Shown here: one piece after another, positions 16,760 to 25,754 of the stretch
Numbering within the stretch: position 1 is the stretch's first letter
How the letters are laid out: every line of letters starts with the position of its first letter
NCBI GenBank assembly: GCA_947084925.1
Contig: CAMTUJ010000006.1
Span: 1 to 64,000 of the forward strand
Direction of reading: 5' to 3'
Length of the DNA: 64,000 nt
Source: JAGPUQ01 sp947084925
Lineage (GTDB): Bacteria > Pseudomonadota > Gammaproteobacteria > Pseudomonadales > Porticoccaceae
Notes under the pieces: model-generated
Told to the model about the DNA's origin: nothing
What the model saw: the letters and a program-made list of their open reading frames with translations, nothing else
Database searches by the model: none
Made by a program: the position numbers and the translations under genes

Positions 16760-17503
16760 TCAACCCATGTACATGCCGCCGTTGACCTGGATGGTTTCGC
16801 CGGTGATATAGGCGCCGCCGTCCTCCGCCAGGAACACCACCACGGCGGCGATTTCCTCGGGCTGTCCGAGCCGCCCGAGAGGAATCGAGGCGAGCATCGC
16901 GTCGCGATTCGCCGCCGGCAGTTCACGTGTCATGTCGGTATCGATGAAACCGGGCGCAACGGTATTGACGGTGATGTTACGCGAGCCCAGCTCCTTGGCA
17001 AGCGCGCGGCCAAACCCGGCCACGCCCGCCTTGGTGGCGGCGTAATTGGCCTGACCGGCATTGCCCATCGCCCCCACCACGGAACTGATGTTGATGATCC
17101 GGCCCCACCGCGCTTTCGTCATACCGCGCGCGCACGCCTTGCAGAGTCGATACACGGCACCGAGATTGGTTTCGATGACATCGTTCCATTCATCTTCTTT
17201 CATGCGCAGCAATAAATTGTCACGGGTAATGCCCGCGTTGTTGACCAGGATCAGCGGCGGCCCGAACTCGTCCTCGATCTGCTGCACGACCCGCACAACG
17301 GCCGCCGCATCGGTAACATTGAGCGCCATCCCCCGGCCCTTGATTCCGAGGCCGGCGAAGCGCGCGGAAATCCGTTCGGCGCCTTCCGGGGTAGTGGCGG
17401 TGCCGATGACGATGGCGCCCGCTCTCCCCAGTGCATCGGCGATGGCCGCGCCGATGCCGCGGCTGGCGCCGGTGACGAGGGCAATCTTGTCCACAATACT
17501 CAT
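16760..17503 (-). CDS. fabG: 3-oxoacyl-ACP reductase FabG
   Basis: This 247-residue short-chain dehydrogenase has the NADPH site TGASRGIG and the catalytic Ser-Tyr-Lys set in INISSVVGAMGNAGQANYAATK. It reduces 3-oxoacyl-ACP in fatty-acid elongation. The ATG at 17503 has GGAG eight bases upstream; a longer frame is not conserved. It lies between fabD and acpP as in the standard fab cluster. Confidence 0.95.
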   Translation of the reverse strand: MSIVDKIALVTGASRGIGAAIADALGRAGAIVIGTATTPEGAERISARFAGLGIKGRGMALNVTDAAAVVRVVQQIEDEFGPPLILVNNAGITRDNLLLRMKEDEWNDVIETNLGAVYRLCKACARGMTKARWGRIINISSVVGAMGNAGQANYAATKAGVAGFGRALAKELGSRNITVNTVAPGFIDTDMTRELPAANRDAMLASIPLGRLGQPEEIAAVVVFLAEDGGAYITGETIQVNGGMYMG

Positions 17504-17538
17504 GACGATTTCTCCGCTTTTCGGCGTTGGAGACACAT

Positions 17539-18483
17539 TCAGCAGCGACCGGCGGCGTCCAGGGCGGCCGCCAGACTGGCATCATCCTCGGTGGCAAAAG
17601 TCGCCAAGGTCGTTGCGATCCGCTTGTTCAAGCCGCACAGCACCTTGCCGGCGCCACATTCCACGGTGAGTTCGACACCGTGCGCCGTCAGCGCGGCCAC
17701 ACAATCGACCCAGCGCACCGGGCTGTAGATCTGGCGCACCATCAGATCCTTGATGGCGACGGGATCGGTTTCCACGCGCGCATGAACGTTGTGGATGACC
17801 GGAATGGCCGGCGCATCGAACCGGGTCGCGGCGATGTCGGCAGCCAGGCGCGCCGCGGCCGGACGCATCAGCTCGGTATGAAAAGGCGCGCTGACCGGCA
17901 GCGGCAGCGCCCGCTTCGCACCGGCGGCCTTGCACAATTCGATGGCGCGCGCGACAGCGCCTGCATGTCCCGCAATGACCACCTGACCCGGTGCATTGTA
18001 GTTGACCGGCGCGACCACCTCCGCGGCCGCCGCCTGCGCACAACAGCGCTCGATCTCGGCATCGTCGAGACCCATCACCGCCGCCATGGCGCCCACGCCG
18101 GACGGCACGGCCGCCTGCATGTAGGCACCGCGCCGACGCACGAGCTCGACGGCATCGGTAAAAGCCACCACGCCGGCGCACACCAGCGCCGACCACTCCC
18201 CCAGACTGTGCCCGGCCATCACGGCGGGCACGGCGCCGCCCTGTCGCTGCCACAACCGCCAGACCGCAACGCTGGCGGTCAACAACAGCGGCTGGGTGCG
18301 TTCGGTGAGATTGATCGCGGCGGAATCGCCCTGCTGGCAGAGGTGCCAGAGGTCGTAACCGAGCTGCGTGGACGCTTCGGAAAAGGTATCGAGCAATTCC
18401 GGATGCCGGTCCGCCAGTTCGGCGAGCATGCCGATTTTCTGGGAACCCTGACCGGGAAAAACGCAAGCGAGTTGCTGGTTCAC
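17539..18483 (-). CDS. fabD: malonyl-CoA:ACP transacylase FabD
   Basis: This protein of about 314 residues starts by homology at a GTG (NQQLACVFPGQGSQ). The active-site GHSLGEWSAL and later family motifs are intact. It loads malonyl groups onto ACP. A TTG at 18501 in the same frame is an alternative start; neither has a strong Shine-Dalgarno sequence. The upstream neighbour is plsX with only about 40-57 bp between, leaving no room for fabH. Confidence 0.93.
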   Translation of the reverse strand: MNQQLACVFPGQGSQKIGMLAELADRHPELLDTFSEASTQLGYDLWHLCQQGDSAAINLTERTQPLLLTASVAVWRLWQRQGGAVPAVMAGHSLGEWSALVCAGVVAFTDAVELVRRRGAYMQAAVPSGVGAMAAVMGLDDAEIERCCAQAAAAEVVAPVNYNAPGQVVIAGHAGAVARAIELCKAAGAKRALPLPVSAPFHTELMRPAAARLAADIAATRFDAPAIPVIHNVHARVETDPVAIKDLMVRQIYSPVRWVDCVAALTAHGVELTVECGAGKVLCGLNKRIATTLATFATEDDASLAAALDAAGRC

Positions 18484-18539
18484 GGCGAGTGACTGATTCA
18501 AGGGCTGGTTCTCACGGGTAAATCGTACCGGACCACGAT

Positions 18540-19571
18540 TCAGGGACTGCTTGTGACGGATGCCAGCCGCGCGGCGATGCGGTCCGGCAAACCGCCCCGG
18601 GCTTCCGCCAGTGCAACCGTCAACGCGTGGCCAAAACCGGCACTGTCGGCACTGCCGTGGCTCTTTACCACCACGCCGCGAAGCCCGAGCATGGAGGCGC
18701 CATTGTATTGGGCGGGATCGAGAAAACCGAGTGCGGACTTGAACAGCGGCCGCGCCACCCAGCTCCGCCACCCCGCGCGACTCCGGCCGGTCGCGCGCAA
18801 CTGCTCGATGAGCAGGCGCGCCGTACCCTCGATCGCCTTCAGCGCCACATTGCCGACGAAACCGTCGCAAACCACCAGATCGGCATGCCCGCGCAGCAAC
18901 GCATCGCCTTCCACGAAACCGACATAGTTGAGGGTCGCATCCGCCGCGAGCAGTTCCGCCGCCGCCTTGACGGCGCGATTGCCCTTGCCCGCCTCGGCAC
19001 CGATATTGAGGAGCGCAACCCGGGGCTCACGCAACCGCTCGGCGACCTGCAGGCGGGCCGCGCCCATGCGCGCAAATTGATGGAGCGTTTCGCCGGCGCA
19101 ATCGACATTGGCGCCGAGATCGAGCAGATAAACCCGGCCCGAGACCGTCGGCAGCGCGGTACAGATGGCGGGGCGTTCGATTCCGGGCAACGTACCCAGC
19201 ACGGTGGTGCCCATGGCCATCAAGGTGCCGGTTTCCCCCGCACTGACGCAGGCGGCGGCACGCCCTTCCGCTACGGCGGCGAGCGCGCGCCACATCGAGG
19301 ACTCACGCTTGTGACGCAAGGCGCGCGCCGGTCGGTCGCCACTCTCTACCCGCTGCGGGCAGTCGATCAATTGCAGACGCGCGGACGGCAGGTGCCCGCT
19401 CCGATCGCGCAACTGTCCACCCAACTGTCCGTACAGTTCGGACTCGTTACCAAAAAGCAGGATCTGAACGTCGGGATTACCGGAGAGAAAGTCGACCACG
19501 GCGGGAACCGTCGCGGTCGCACCCAGGTCGCCGCCCATCGCATCGACAGCGATGACCGCGGTGACGGCCAA
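18540..19571 (-). CDS. plsX: phosphate acyltransferase PlsX
   Basis: This is a 343-residue acyl-ACP:phosphate transacylase that makes acyl-phosphate for phospholipid synthesis. It starts MAVTAVIAVDAMGGDLG, where DAMGGD is the family signature, and has VCDGFVGNVALKAIEG in the C-terminal half. The start codon appears to be TTG, placed right after the rpmF stop. No ATG or GTG lies between that stop and the conserved N-terminus. Confidence 0.94.
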   Translation of the reverse strand: MAVTAVIAVDAMGGDLGATATVPAVVDFLSGNPDVQILLFGNESELYGQLGGQLRDRSGHLPSARLQLIDCPQRVESGDRPARALRHKRESSMWRALAAVAEGRAAACVSAGETGTLMAMGTTVLGTLPGIERPAICTALPTVSGRVYLLDLGANVDCAGETLHQFARMGAARLQVAERLREPRVALLNIGAEAGKGNRAVKAAAELLAADATLNYVGFVEGDALLRGHADLVVCDGFVGNVALKAIEGTARLLIEQLRATGRSRAGWRSWVARPLFKSALGFLDPAQYNGASMLGLRGVVVKSHGSADSAGFGHALTVALAEARGGLPDRIAARLASVTSSP

Positions 19572-19574
19572 TGG

Positions 19575-19754
19575 TCAATCGTTGTCGATGTCAATCACTT
19601 TGCGACCGCGATAGAAACCGTCAGCGGTCACATGATGGCGGCGATGCTTCTCGCCACTCAGGCTGTCCACCGCCAGCGTGGGGCCGGTGAGCGCATCGTG
19701 GGAGCGGCGCATGCCGCGTTTGGAGCGAGTCTTGCGATCCTGTTGTACGGCCAT
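19575..19754 (-). CDS. rpmF: 50S ribosomal protein L32
   Basis: This is a 59-residue protein, too short for most ORF filters. It starts MAVQQDRKTRSKRGMRRSHD and contains GEKHRRHHVTADGFYRGRKV, both diagnostic of bacterial L32. The zinc-finger cysteines found in some L32 proteins are absent, as in enterobacteria. It lies between yceD and plsX, the conserved order that links ribosome and membrane-lipid synthesis. Confidence 0.96.
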   Translation of the reverse strand: MAVQQDRKTRSKRGMRRSHDALTGPTLAVDSLSGEKHRRHHVTADGFYRGRKVIDIDND

Positions 19755-19809
19755 CGTGTTCTCCCGGGCTTGGGCCCGTCATCGGTTGATTGTGCCGCGC
19801 GGCCGTGGC

Positions 19810-20328
19810 TCAGCGTTGCAGCTTCAAGTCGGCAAGAGCCCGAAATGGGTTCCTGGCACTGCCGGCGTCCCCGATGCCAATCGGAGTCGCATGGCAGGAT
19901 TCGTCTTCGTGCAGCGCGACGATGGGAAGCGCCAGCAATAATTCTTCCTCGACGAGATCGTAAAGATCCCCCTCCTCGTCGACCACGATCCAGGGATCGA
20001 GCCGCTGGGGCAACCGCTGCTCCGCAGCGATATCGTGCACAACCCCCACCGCAATCGGCGCGTCCAGCACCACGGTCAACGCACCCAGGCAGCGTTGGCA
20101 GGTCATGGAGACCTGCGCCGACACTCGCCCGGTCACCTCCGGAAACCCGGCAGTGCCCGGATCGAACCGCAGCTCGACGGTCACCGGATCGGGGATCGCC
20201 AGCACCGCCTCCGACAGGCGCGGCAGCCCGGCGCCATCGATGACACCGCGGAGACTCTGGCTCTGCGCCGCGAGTTTCCGCACCGCAACGGAGCGCGGCA
20301 GGCTGGATCGGGGACTCGGGTTGTTCAT
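19810..20328 (-). CDS. yceD: YceD/DUF177 family protein
   Basis: This 172-residue DUF177 protein has the conserved CxxC in SMTCQRCLGAL and an acidic C-terminal half (DEEGDLYDLVEEE). The family is linked to 23S rRNA accumulation. It is the first gene of the rpmF-plsX-fab cluster. A near-consensus promoter sits so close upstream that the transcript may begin at or next to the ATG. No Shine-Dalgarno sequence is visible. Confidence 0.9.
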   Translation of the reverse strand: MNNPSPRSSLPRSVAVRKLAAQSQSLRGVIDGAGLPRLSEAVLAIPDPVTVELRFDPGTAGFPEVTGRVSAQVSMTCQRCLGALTVVLDAPIAVGVVHDIAAEQRLPQRLDPWIVVDEEGDLYDLVEEELLLALPIVALHEDESCHATPIGIGDAGSARNPFRALADLKLQR

Positions 20329-20337
20329 CGCGGCGCG

Positions 20338-20366
20338 ATTCTAGGGATAGCATCTTGATCTGTCAA
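20338..20366 (-). promoter_or_regulatory. sigma-70 promoter of the yceD-rpmF-fab operon
   Basis: On the minus strand TTGACA (20361-20366) and TAGAAT (20338-20343) are separated by 17 bp, close to a perfect sigma-70 promoter. The predicted start of transcription falls about 3 nt before the yceD ATG at 20328, suggesting a leaderless or near-leaderless mRNA. Confidence 0.8.
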
Positions 20367-20410
20367 AGAAAAACGCAGCATAGTGACAGCCCGGACCGCT
20401 CCCCCTCCTG

Positions 20411-20995
20411 ATGAAAATCGTCCTCGCATCAACTTCACCCTATCGCCGCGAGCTACTTGCCCGTTTCGGGCTGGCGTTCAGCCAGTTGGCTCCTGGCGTC
20501 GACGAACGCCCGCTGGCCGGCGAGCCGCCTGCCGCGCTGGCCGCGCGCCTGTCCGAAGCCAAGGCCCGGGCACTGGCTCAACGCTGCCCCGACGCCCTGA
20601 TCATCGGTTCCGATCAAACGGCGGTGTGCGGAGGGCTGGAGCTTGGGAAACCCGGTAACTTCACCGCTGCCCGGGCGCAATTACAGCGTTTGTCCGGTCA
20701 GACCGCACATTTCTACACCGCCGTCACCGTACTGGATGCCACGAGCGGCGTGGCGGCAAGCCGCACGGCCATCACCGAAGTGGTGTTCCGCACCCTGACG
20801 CCGGCGGAGATCGACCGCTATCTGGAGCGCGAGCAACCCTACGATTGCGCCGGCAGCTTCAAGGCGGAAGGGCTCGGCATCGCCCTGTTCAAGGCGCTCC
20901 GCAGCGACGATCCCACGGCGCTCATCGGACTGCCGTTGATCCAGCTGCGCGAACTGCTGGCTGAGTTCGGAGTGGATATCATCGCCGGTCGCTGA
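20411..20995 (+). CDS. Maf-family nucleotide pyrophosphatase (YceF-type)
   Basis: This 194-residue Maf protein starts MKIVLASTSPYRRELLARFG and has the motif GSDQTAVCGG. Maf enzymes cleave non-canonical or methylated nucleoside triphosphates. The YceF branch, which acts on m7GTP, sits next to rluC and rpmF in gammaproteobacteria, and this gene lies in the same place. It is divergent from yceD with 82 bp between the start codons. Confidence 0.9.
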   Translation: MKIVLASTSPYRRELLARFGLAFSQLAPGVDERPLAGEPPAALAARLSEAKARALAQRCPDALIIGSDQTAVCGGLELGKPGNFTAARAQLQRLSGQTAHFYTAVTVLDATSGVAASRTAITEVVFRTLTPAEIDRYLEREQPYDCAGSFKAEGLGIALFKALRSDDPTALIGLPLIQLRELLAEFGVDIIAGR

Positions 20996-21065
20996 CGCTT
21001 CCATCGCATTCATCAACCGGGCCGGGGGATCAACAGTCCGCAACCACCGGAGTTCAACCGACACT

Positions 21066-22049
21066 TCAAGCTGGCGCCCGCTGACCGGCACACGCCGCCA
21101 GCCGCCGCAGCACCTCCGCCAGCTCGTGCGGCAGCGGCGCATTGCCCGCCACCAGAACATGCGTGGCCGGATCTTCGAACATGAGCTCCGCCGCGTGCAG
21201 GAACATCCGCCGCAATCCAGACTCCCGCGCTTCCCGATTCGCGTCCCGGGCGCCGTACTTGGGGTCGCCAGCCACGGGATGCCCCATCAACTGGCAGTGA
21301 ACCCGGATCTGATGCGTCCGGCCCGTCTCCAGGCAAGCCTCCACCAGCGTAAAGCCCGGAAGTCGCTGCACGACCCTGAATCGGGTCAGCGCCGATTTGC
21401 CGTCGACGTCGGCCCGCACGATGCGTTCACCCGAACTCAGGGTATTTTTCCGCAGCGGCGCATTCACCTCGGTCAACCCACCGGGCCAACTTCCCGCGAC
21501 CAGCGCGAGGTATTTTTTTTCCATTGCGCCGTCGCGCATCTGTCGCTGCAAGGAAAGCAGTGCCGAACGGGTCGAGGCGACCAGCAGACAGCCGGAGGTA
21601 TCCCGGTCCAGCCGGTGAACCAATTCCAGCGTGCGCTGCTCCGGCCAGATGGCGCGGAGCGCCTCGATCACCCCCAAGGCCACGCCGCTGCCCCCATGGA
21701 CCGCCAGCCCCGCCGGCTTGTCGAGCACCAGCCAGCCCTCGCCCCGACTCACGATCCGGTCGGTCAACTCCTGCTGCAATGCCGACGGCGGCGCGGGCAG
21801 TTCCCGAGGGGGCGCCGTGCGCACCGGCGGTACCCGCAAGCGATCCCCGGCCAGCAATTTGTATTCCGGCTTCGTGCGTCCATTGTTGACGCGGACCTCC
21901 CCCTTGCGGAGCAGACGATAGATACGCGACCTGGGCACGCCCTTCAGCAGCGCCAGCAGGAAGTTGTCGATACGCTGGCCCGCCTGCACTTCGGTTATAT
22001 CGAGCCAGGTGACGCCGGTGGCGGAGGGAGACAATCTGGGCTGCGTCAC
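21066..22049 (-). CDS. rluC: 23S rRNA pseudouridine synthase RluC
   Basis: This is a 327-residue RluA-family pseudouridine synthase. An N-terminal S4 domain (GQRIDNFLLALLKGVPRSRI) precedes the catalytic domain with HRLDRDTSGCLLVA, whose Asp is the nucleophile. RluC modifies positions 955, 2504 and 2580 of 23S rRNA in E. coli. It diverges from rne, the conserved arrangement that supports RluC rather than another RluA paralogue. Confidence 0.92.
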   Translation of the reverse strand: MTQPRLSPSATGVTWLDITEVQAGQRIDNFLLALLKGVPRSRIYRLLRKGEVRVNNGRTKPEYKLLAGDRLRVPPVRTAPPRELPAPPSALQQELTDRIVSRGEGWLVLDKPAGLAVHGGSGVALGVIEALRAIWPEQRTLELVHRLDRDTSGCLLVASTRSALLSLQRQMRDGAMEKKYLALVAGSWPGGLTEVNAPLRKNTLSSGERIVRADVDGKSALTRFRVVQRLPGFTLVEACLETGRTHQIRVHCQLMGHPVAGDPKYGARDANREARESGLRRMFLHAAELMFEDPATHVLVAGNAPLPHELAEVLRRLAACAGQRAPA

Positions 22050-22111
22050 TCAAAAAACCAATGCACATCATTGGCCGCAAGTGTAGCAGACCGGTAAATT
22101 TGTTCTTTTAA

Positions 22112-22140
22112 TTGAATTGGTTAATGAAAACCGCTATATT
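22112..22140 (+). promoter_or_regulatory. rne promoter
   Basis: TTGAAT (22112-22117), a 17-bp spacer and TATATT (22135-22140) form a good sigma-70 promoter in an AT-rich patch. It would start transcription near 22147, about 435 nt before rne. Confidence 0.7.
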
Positions 22141-22146
22141 CCGGAC

Positions 22147-22582
22147 GCTGGCACCCGCCCGCCCCAAACCCCTCACCCGCGAAGTGCGTCGGTGTTGCGC
22201 CGGCCGGGCAAGCCCGCACAGTTACCTCGGCGCGCCGTTGTCGAAAGCACACGCAAGCGCGCCTTACAAAGCCCACGCTCGATGGCGTGGCGGTATTACC
22301 GAAACGAGATTTGTAGTCGGGTAACGCTGGCCAGGTTGTCGCGCGAGATGCCGCAAGACACCCGATCCACTGCCAACAGGACGATCAGTTCAACGTTCCG
22401 TTCAACGTTGTTGTGAATGACGGGGGTAACCCTCTGACCATCCTCTGCGCCAGCATGATCGCGGCAAGCGCTCACCGATACCTTGTGCGTGGCTCGCAGC
22501 TGCGACGCCCCGGATAGCACCCGAATTTCGTCTCCGTTCCTACCGACACGCCGTCCAGCGCCATTCATTGCGCAGGACTGAC
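22147..22582 (+). promoter_or_regulatory. long 5' untranslated leader of rne
   Basis: About 435 bp precede the rne start with no supported gene; short frames in it have no coding character or ribosome sites. In E. coli a 361-nt rne leader folds into stem-loops that let RNase E cleave its own mRNA and so autoregulate. This leader holds small dyads such as AACGTT-CCGTTC-AACGTT near 22390 and is likely to serve the same role, by position and length only. Confidence 0.55.
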
Positions 22583-25537
22583 ATGAAAAGAATGCTTATC
22601 AATGCCACGCAGCCGGAAGAGTTGCGTGTCGCACTGGTCGATGGCCAGTTGCTCTATGACCTGGATATCGAAAACCGTACCCGGGAGCAGAAAAAAGCCA
22701 ATATCTACAAGGGTGTCATCACCCGGGTAGAGCCCAGTCTGGAAGCGGCGTTCGTCAATTACGGCGCGGAAAAGCACGGCTTTCTGCCGCTCAAGGAAAT
22801 CGCCCGCGAATATTTCAAGCGCCGCCCCGCCGACCCCCAGGGCAAGGTCAAGATCAAGGAAATCCTTGAGGAAGGCCAGGAAGTCATCGTTCAGGTCGAG
22901 AAAGAAGAGCGCGGCAGCAAGGGCGCGGCACTGACGACTTTCGTCAGTCTGGCCGGCCGCTACATGGTGCTGATGCCCAACAACCCCCGCGCCGGCGGTA
23001 TTTCACGCCGCATCGAGGGCGAGGAGCGCGATCAACTGCGCGACGCACTCAAAGGCCTGGAAATCCCCGAGGCGTGCGGCGTCATCGTGCGCACGGCCGG
23101 CATCGGCCGCTCGGCCGAAGAACTCCAGTGGGACCTGGATTACCTGCTCCACCTGTGGCAGACCATCGAGCGCGAAGCCCAGCAGGCCAAGGCGCCGAAA
23201 TTCCTGTTCCAGGAAAGCAACGTCATCATCCGCGCCATCCGCGACTATCTGCGCCCCGACGTGGGCGAGGTCATCGTCGACAGCAAGGAGGCTTACCAAC
23301 TCGCCGCCGCCTTCGTCCAGCAGGTCATGCCGGACGAAGCCGGCAGAGTGAAGTATTACAACGACAGCGTGCCGCTGTTCAATCGTTACCAGATCGAACA
23401 GCAGATCGAAACCGCGTTTCAGCGCGAAGTGAAACTGCCATCGGGCGGCTCCATCGTCATCGACATCACCGAAGCATTGGTCTCCATCGACATCAACTCG
23501 GCGCGCGCAACCAAGGGCGGCGATATCGAGGAAACCGCACTGCACACGAATCTGGAAGCGGCCGACGAGATCGCCCGCCAGCTGCGGTTGCGCGACGTGG
23601 GCGGCCTCATCGTCATCGACTTCATCGACATGCTGTCGAGCAAGAACCAGCGCCTGGTGGAGGATCGCATGCGTGTGGCTCTGGAAGTCGACCGCGCCAG
23701 GGTACAGCTGGGACGAATTTCCCGCTTCGGCCTGTTGGAAATGTCTCGGCAGCGCTTGCGACCTTCGCTCGAAGAAATGACCTTCAAGGTATGCCCGCGC
23801 TGCGATGGCCAGGGCACGATCCGTGGCACCCGCTCCCTGGCCCTGTCGATCCTGCGCCTCGTCGAGGAGGAGGCGCAAAAAGAAAACAGCGTACAGATTC
23901 GCGCCATTACGCCGGTCGCCGTCGCCACTTTCCTGCTCAACGAGAAGCGCCGGGCGATTCTCGATATCGAGACCCGCCACGGGATTCGCGTCGCCATCCT
24001 GCCCAGCGAAAGCATGGAAACCCCGCATTACGAAGTCCAGCGCATTCGCGAACAGGACAATGTGCCGGACATGTACAGCTATCAGGTCATCAACCAGCTG
24101 ACTGCCGAAAATCTGCCCGACCCGCTGGAAATCGAGTCCGCTCCGCTGTTGCCGGAACCCGCCGTACAGTCGCTGCCGCCACAGTCTCCCGCGCCCATGC
24201 CGGCACCGCAGCGCGCGGTGGCTCCCGCACCCGAAATTCCCGTGACGCCCCCGGCCAGCACCCGCAAAAGCTGGCTCAAACGCTTGCTGGGCACGCTCGT
24301 GGGCACCGAAGAACCGGTGCCGCTCGCGGTGGAACCCCCACCGGCTCCGGCGGCGCAAAAACCAGCCGCACGGCGCAATCATCGCCGTCCGACCGAGAAT
24401 TCGGCCGACGGCTCCGCAATGCCGGGTCCGCAAGGCCCGAGCCGGGGCCGACGCGGAGGTCGTGGGCGCGGGCGCCCGGCCGGCACCGGTGACGCCGTTG
24501 CGGCTTCAACGGCGGAGCCGGTAGCCGTACGGACTCCGCCAGCACGGACTCCGCCAGTCGACGACGAAGAATCCACACGCACCGGCGAAGACGGCCGTCC
24601 GCGCCGCAGCCGACGCCGCCGCCGGCCCGCACGGGATGATCAGGACAAGATCGTTACCGACGGCTTCGAAGATCAGGCGTTGTTGCCCGAAGCGGCCATC
24701 CGGGAGGACGCGGAGGCAGTTCCGTCACCGCGCCCGCCGCGACGCCCCGACGGAGAGCGTCGGCAACCGAAACGGCGACGTGAACGTCAGCCGTTGCCTG
24801 AAGGTGCGGCAGAGCCGACGGAAAGCCCGATGATCGAAGCTGCGCCCGTCGCACTCACCATCGCGGAGCCCGCCGCCGCGCCCGCGACCGATGTGCGCGA
24901 CTTCACCGCGCTCGAGGCTAGTCCGCTGCTCAACATGGCGCCCGAGATCCTTGCGGGAGACAACGGATGGAACGACCTCCCGGAGCCTGAGGCAGTTGCG
25001 TTCGAATCTCCGGCCGTTGGAGCCCCGGCAGAGGAAGTGGTCCCCGCCCCCCAGGATGCCAGTTACTCCTCCCCGGCCGCCGCCATTCCCACGTCGGAGC
25101 CTGCGGCAGAGATCGACGACGCACATCCCCAGCGCCAACTGGGATTCGACGTGGGCGACAGCACGCAGACGGTCGCCACCGCTGAACCCGTTGCGCAGAC
25201 CGATGGCTTTGCCGAAGCTCAGGACATGCCCAGCGCGCCAACTGAAGCGCTGGCAAGCACCACGGCCGAACCCCGGCGTGCGACCAACGATCCGCGCGCC
25301 AGGCCACGCCAGGTCGCCGCAATCACCGTGGTGACATCCAGCGTCCCGGTGCCCTTGTCAGGTCCGATCGATACCAGCCTGCCGCCGCCCGTGGCGGTCA
25401 GCGCGACGACCGCGCCGCGTCCGGCGAACGATCCCCGCAGATCACGCGCCAAACCGCTGGCGGAGAGCCAGGCCTCGGCTCCCGAGGCACAGGTTCAGGA
25501 GGCGACCGCGCTGACGGAGTCCGGCGCAGACACCTGA
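22583..25537 (+). CDS. rne: ribonuclease E
   Basis: This is a 984-residue endoribonuclease. The N-terminal half has the S1 domain (about residues 35-120), catalytic aspartates in IDINSARATKGG and IVIDFIDMLSS, and the zinc link CPRCDGQG. The C-terminal half from about residue 510 is low-complexity, rich in Pro, Ala and Arg, with blocks such as RRSRRRRRPARDD, matching the disordered degradosome scaffold. The start is MKRMLINATQ, with AGGA shortly upstream. Total length is close to the E. coli enzyme (1061). Confidence 0.96.
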   Translation: MKRMLINATQPEELRVALVDGQLLYDLDIENRTREQKKANIYKGVITRVEPSLEAAFVNYGAEKHGFLPLKEIAREYFKRRPADPQGKVKIKEILEEGQEVIVQVEKEERGSKGAALTTFVSLAGRYMVLMPNNPRAGGISRRIEGEERDQLRDALKGLEIPEACGVIVRTAGIGRSAEELQWDLDYLLHLWQTIEREAQQAKAPKFLFQESNVIIRAIRDYLRPDVGEVIVDSKEAYQLAAAFVQQVMPDEAGRVKYYNDSVPLFNRYQIEQQIETAFQREVKLPSGGSIVIDITEALVSIDINSARATKGGDIEETALHTNLEAADEIARQLRLRDVGGLIVIDFIDMLSSKNQRLVEDRMRVALEVDRARVQLGRISRFGLLEMSRQRLRPSLEEMTFKVCPRCDGQGTIRGTRSLALSILRLVEEEAQKENSVQIRAITPVAVATFLLNEKRRAILDIETRHGIRVAILPSESMETPHYEVQRIREQDNVPDMYSYQVINQLTAENLPDPLEIESAPLLPEPAVQSLPPQSPAPMPAPQRAVAPAPEIPVTPPASTRKSWLKRLLGTLVGTEEPVPLAVEPPPAPAAQKPAARRNHRRPTENSADGSAMPGPQGPSRGRRGGRGRGRPAGTGDAVAASTAEPVAVRTPPARTPPVDDEESTRTGEDGRPRRSRRRRRPARDDQDKIVTDGFEDQALLPEAAIREDAEAVPSPRPPRRPDGERRQPKRRRERQPLPEGAAEPTESPMIEAAPVALTIAEPAAAPATDVRDFTALEASPLLNMAPEILAGDNGWNDLPEPEAVAFESPAVGAPAEEVVPAPQDASYSSPAAAIPTSEPAAEIDDAHPQRQLGFDVGDSTQTVATAEPVAQTDGFAEAQDMPSAPTEALASTTAEPRRATNDPRARPRQVAAITVVTSSVPVPLSGPIDTSLPPPVAVSATTAPRPANDPRRSRAKPLAESQASAPEAQVQEATALTESGADT

Positions 25538-25547
25538 GCCAGCAGCG

Positions 25548-25581
25548 CGTAGTTCGCCGGAGGTGAACCCCGGCGAACTAC
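25548..25581. terminator. hairpin downstream of rne
   Basis: CGTAGTTCGCCGG and CCGGCGAACTACG pair over 13 bp around an 8-base loop, 10 bp after the rne stop. No T-run follows, so it may act as a 3' protective stem or need Rho. The remaining bases to 25754 show nothing definite. Confidence 0.45.
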
Positions 25582-25754
25582 GGCGCATCCCGGCAACGCC
25601 AGGACGTCACCGCGAGAGGGCGTCCTGGATCCGGTCGAGTTTGAAAGTGCTCGGAATAATCCGCTTTCATGGTTCGGGCCTTCGACGGGCACTGGACCCA
25701 CCACGGACGGAATCAGCAAGCTACCGTTCATCCCGGGCCAGTCGAAGGATTCAA

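Noticed and set aside
22112..22416. Small frames in the rne leader
   Set aside because: They begin at the promoter itself, have no ribosome site and no protein character.
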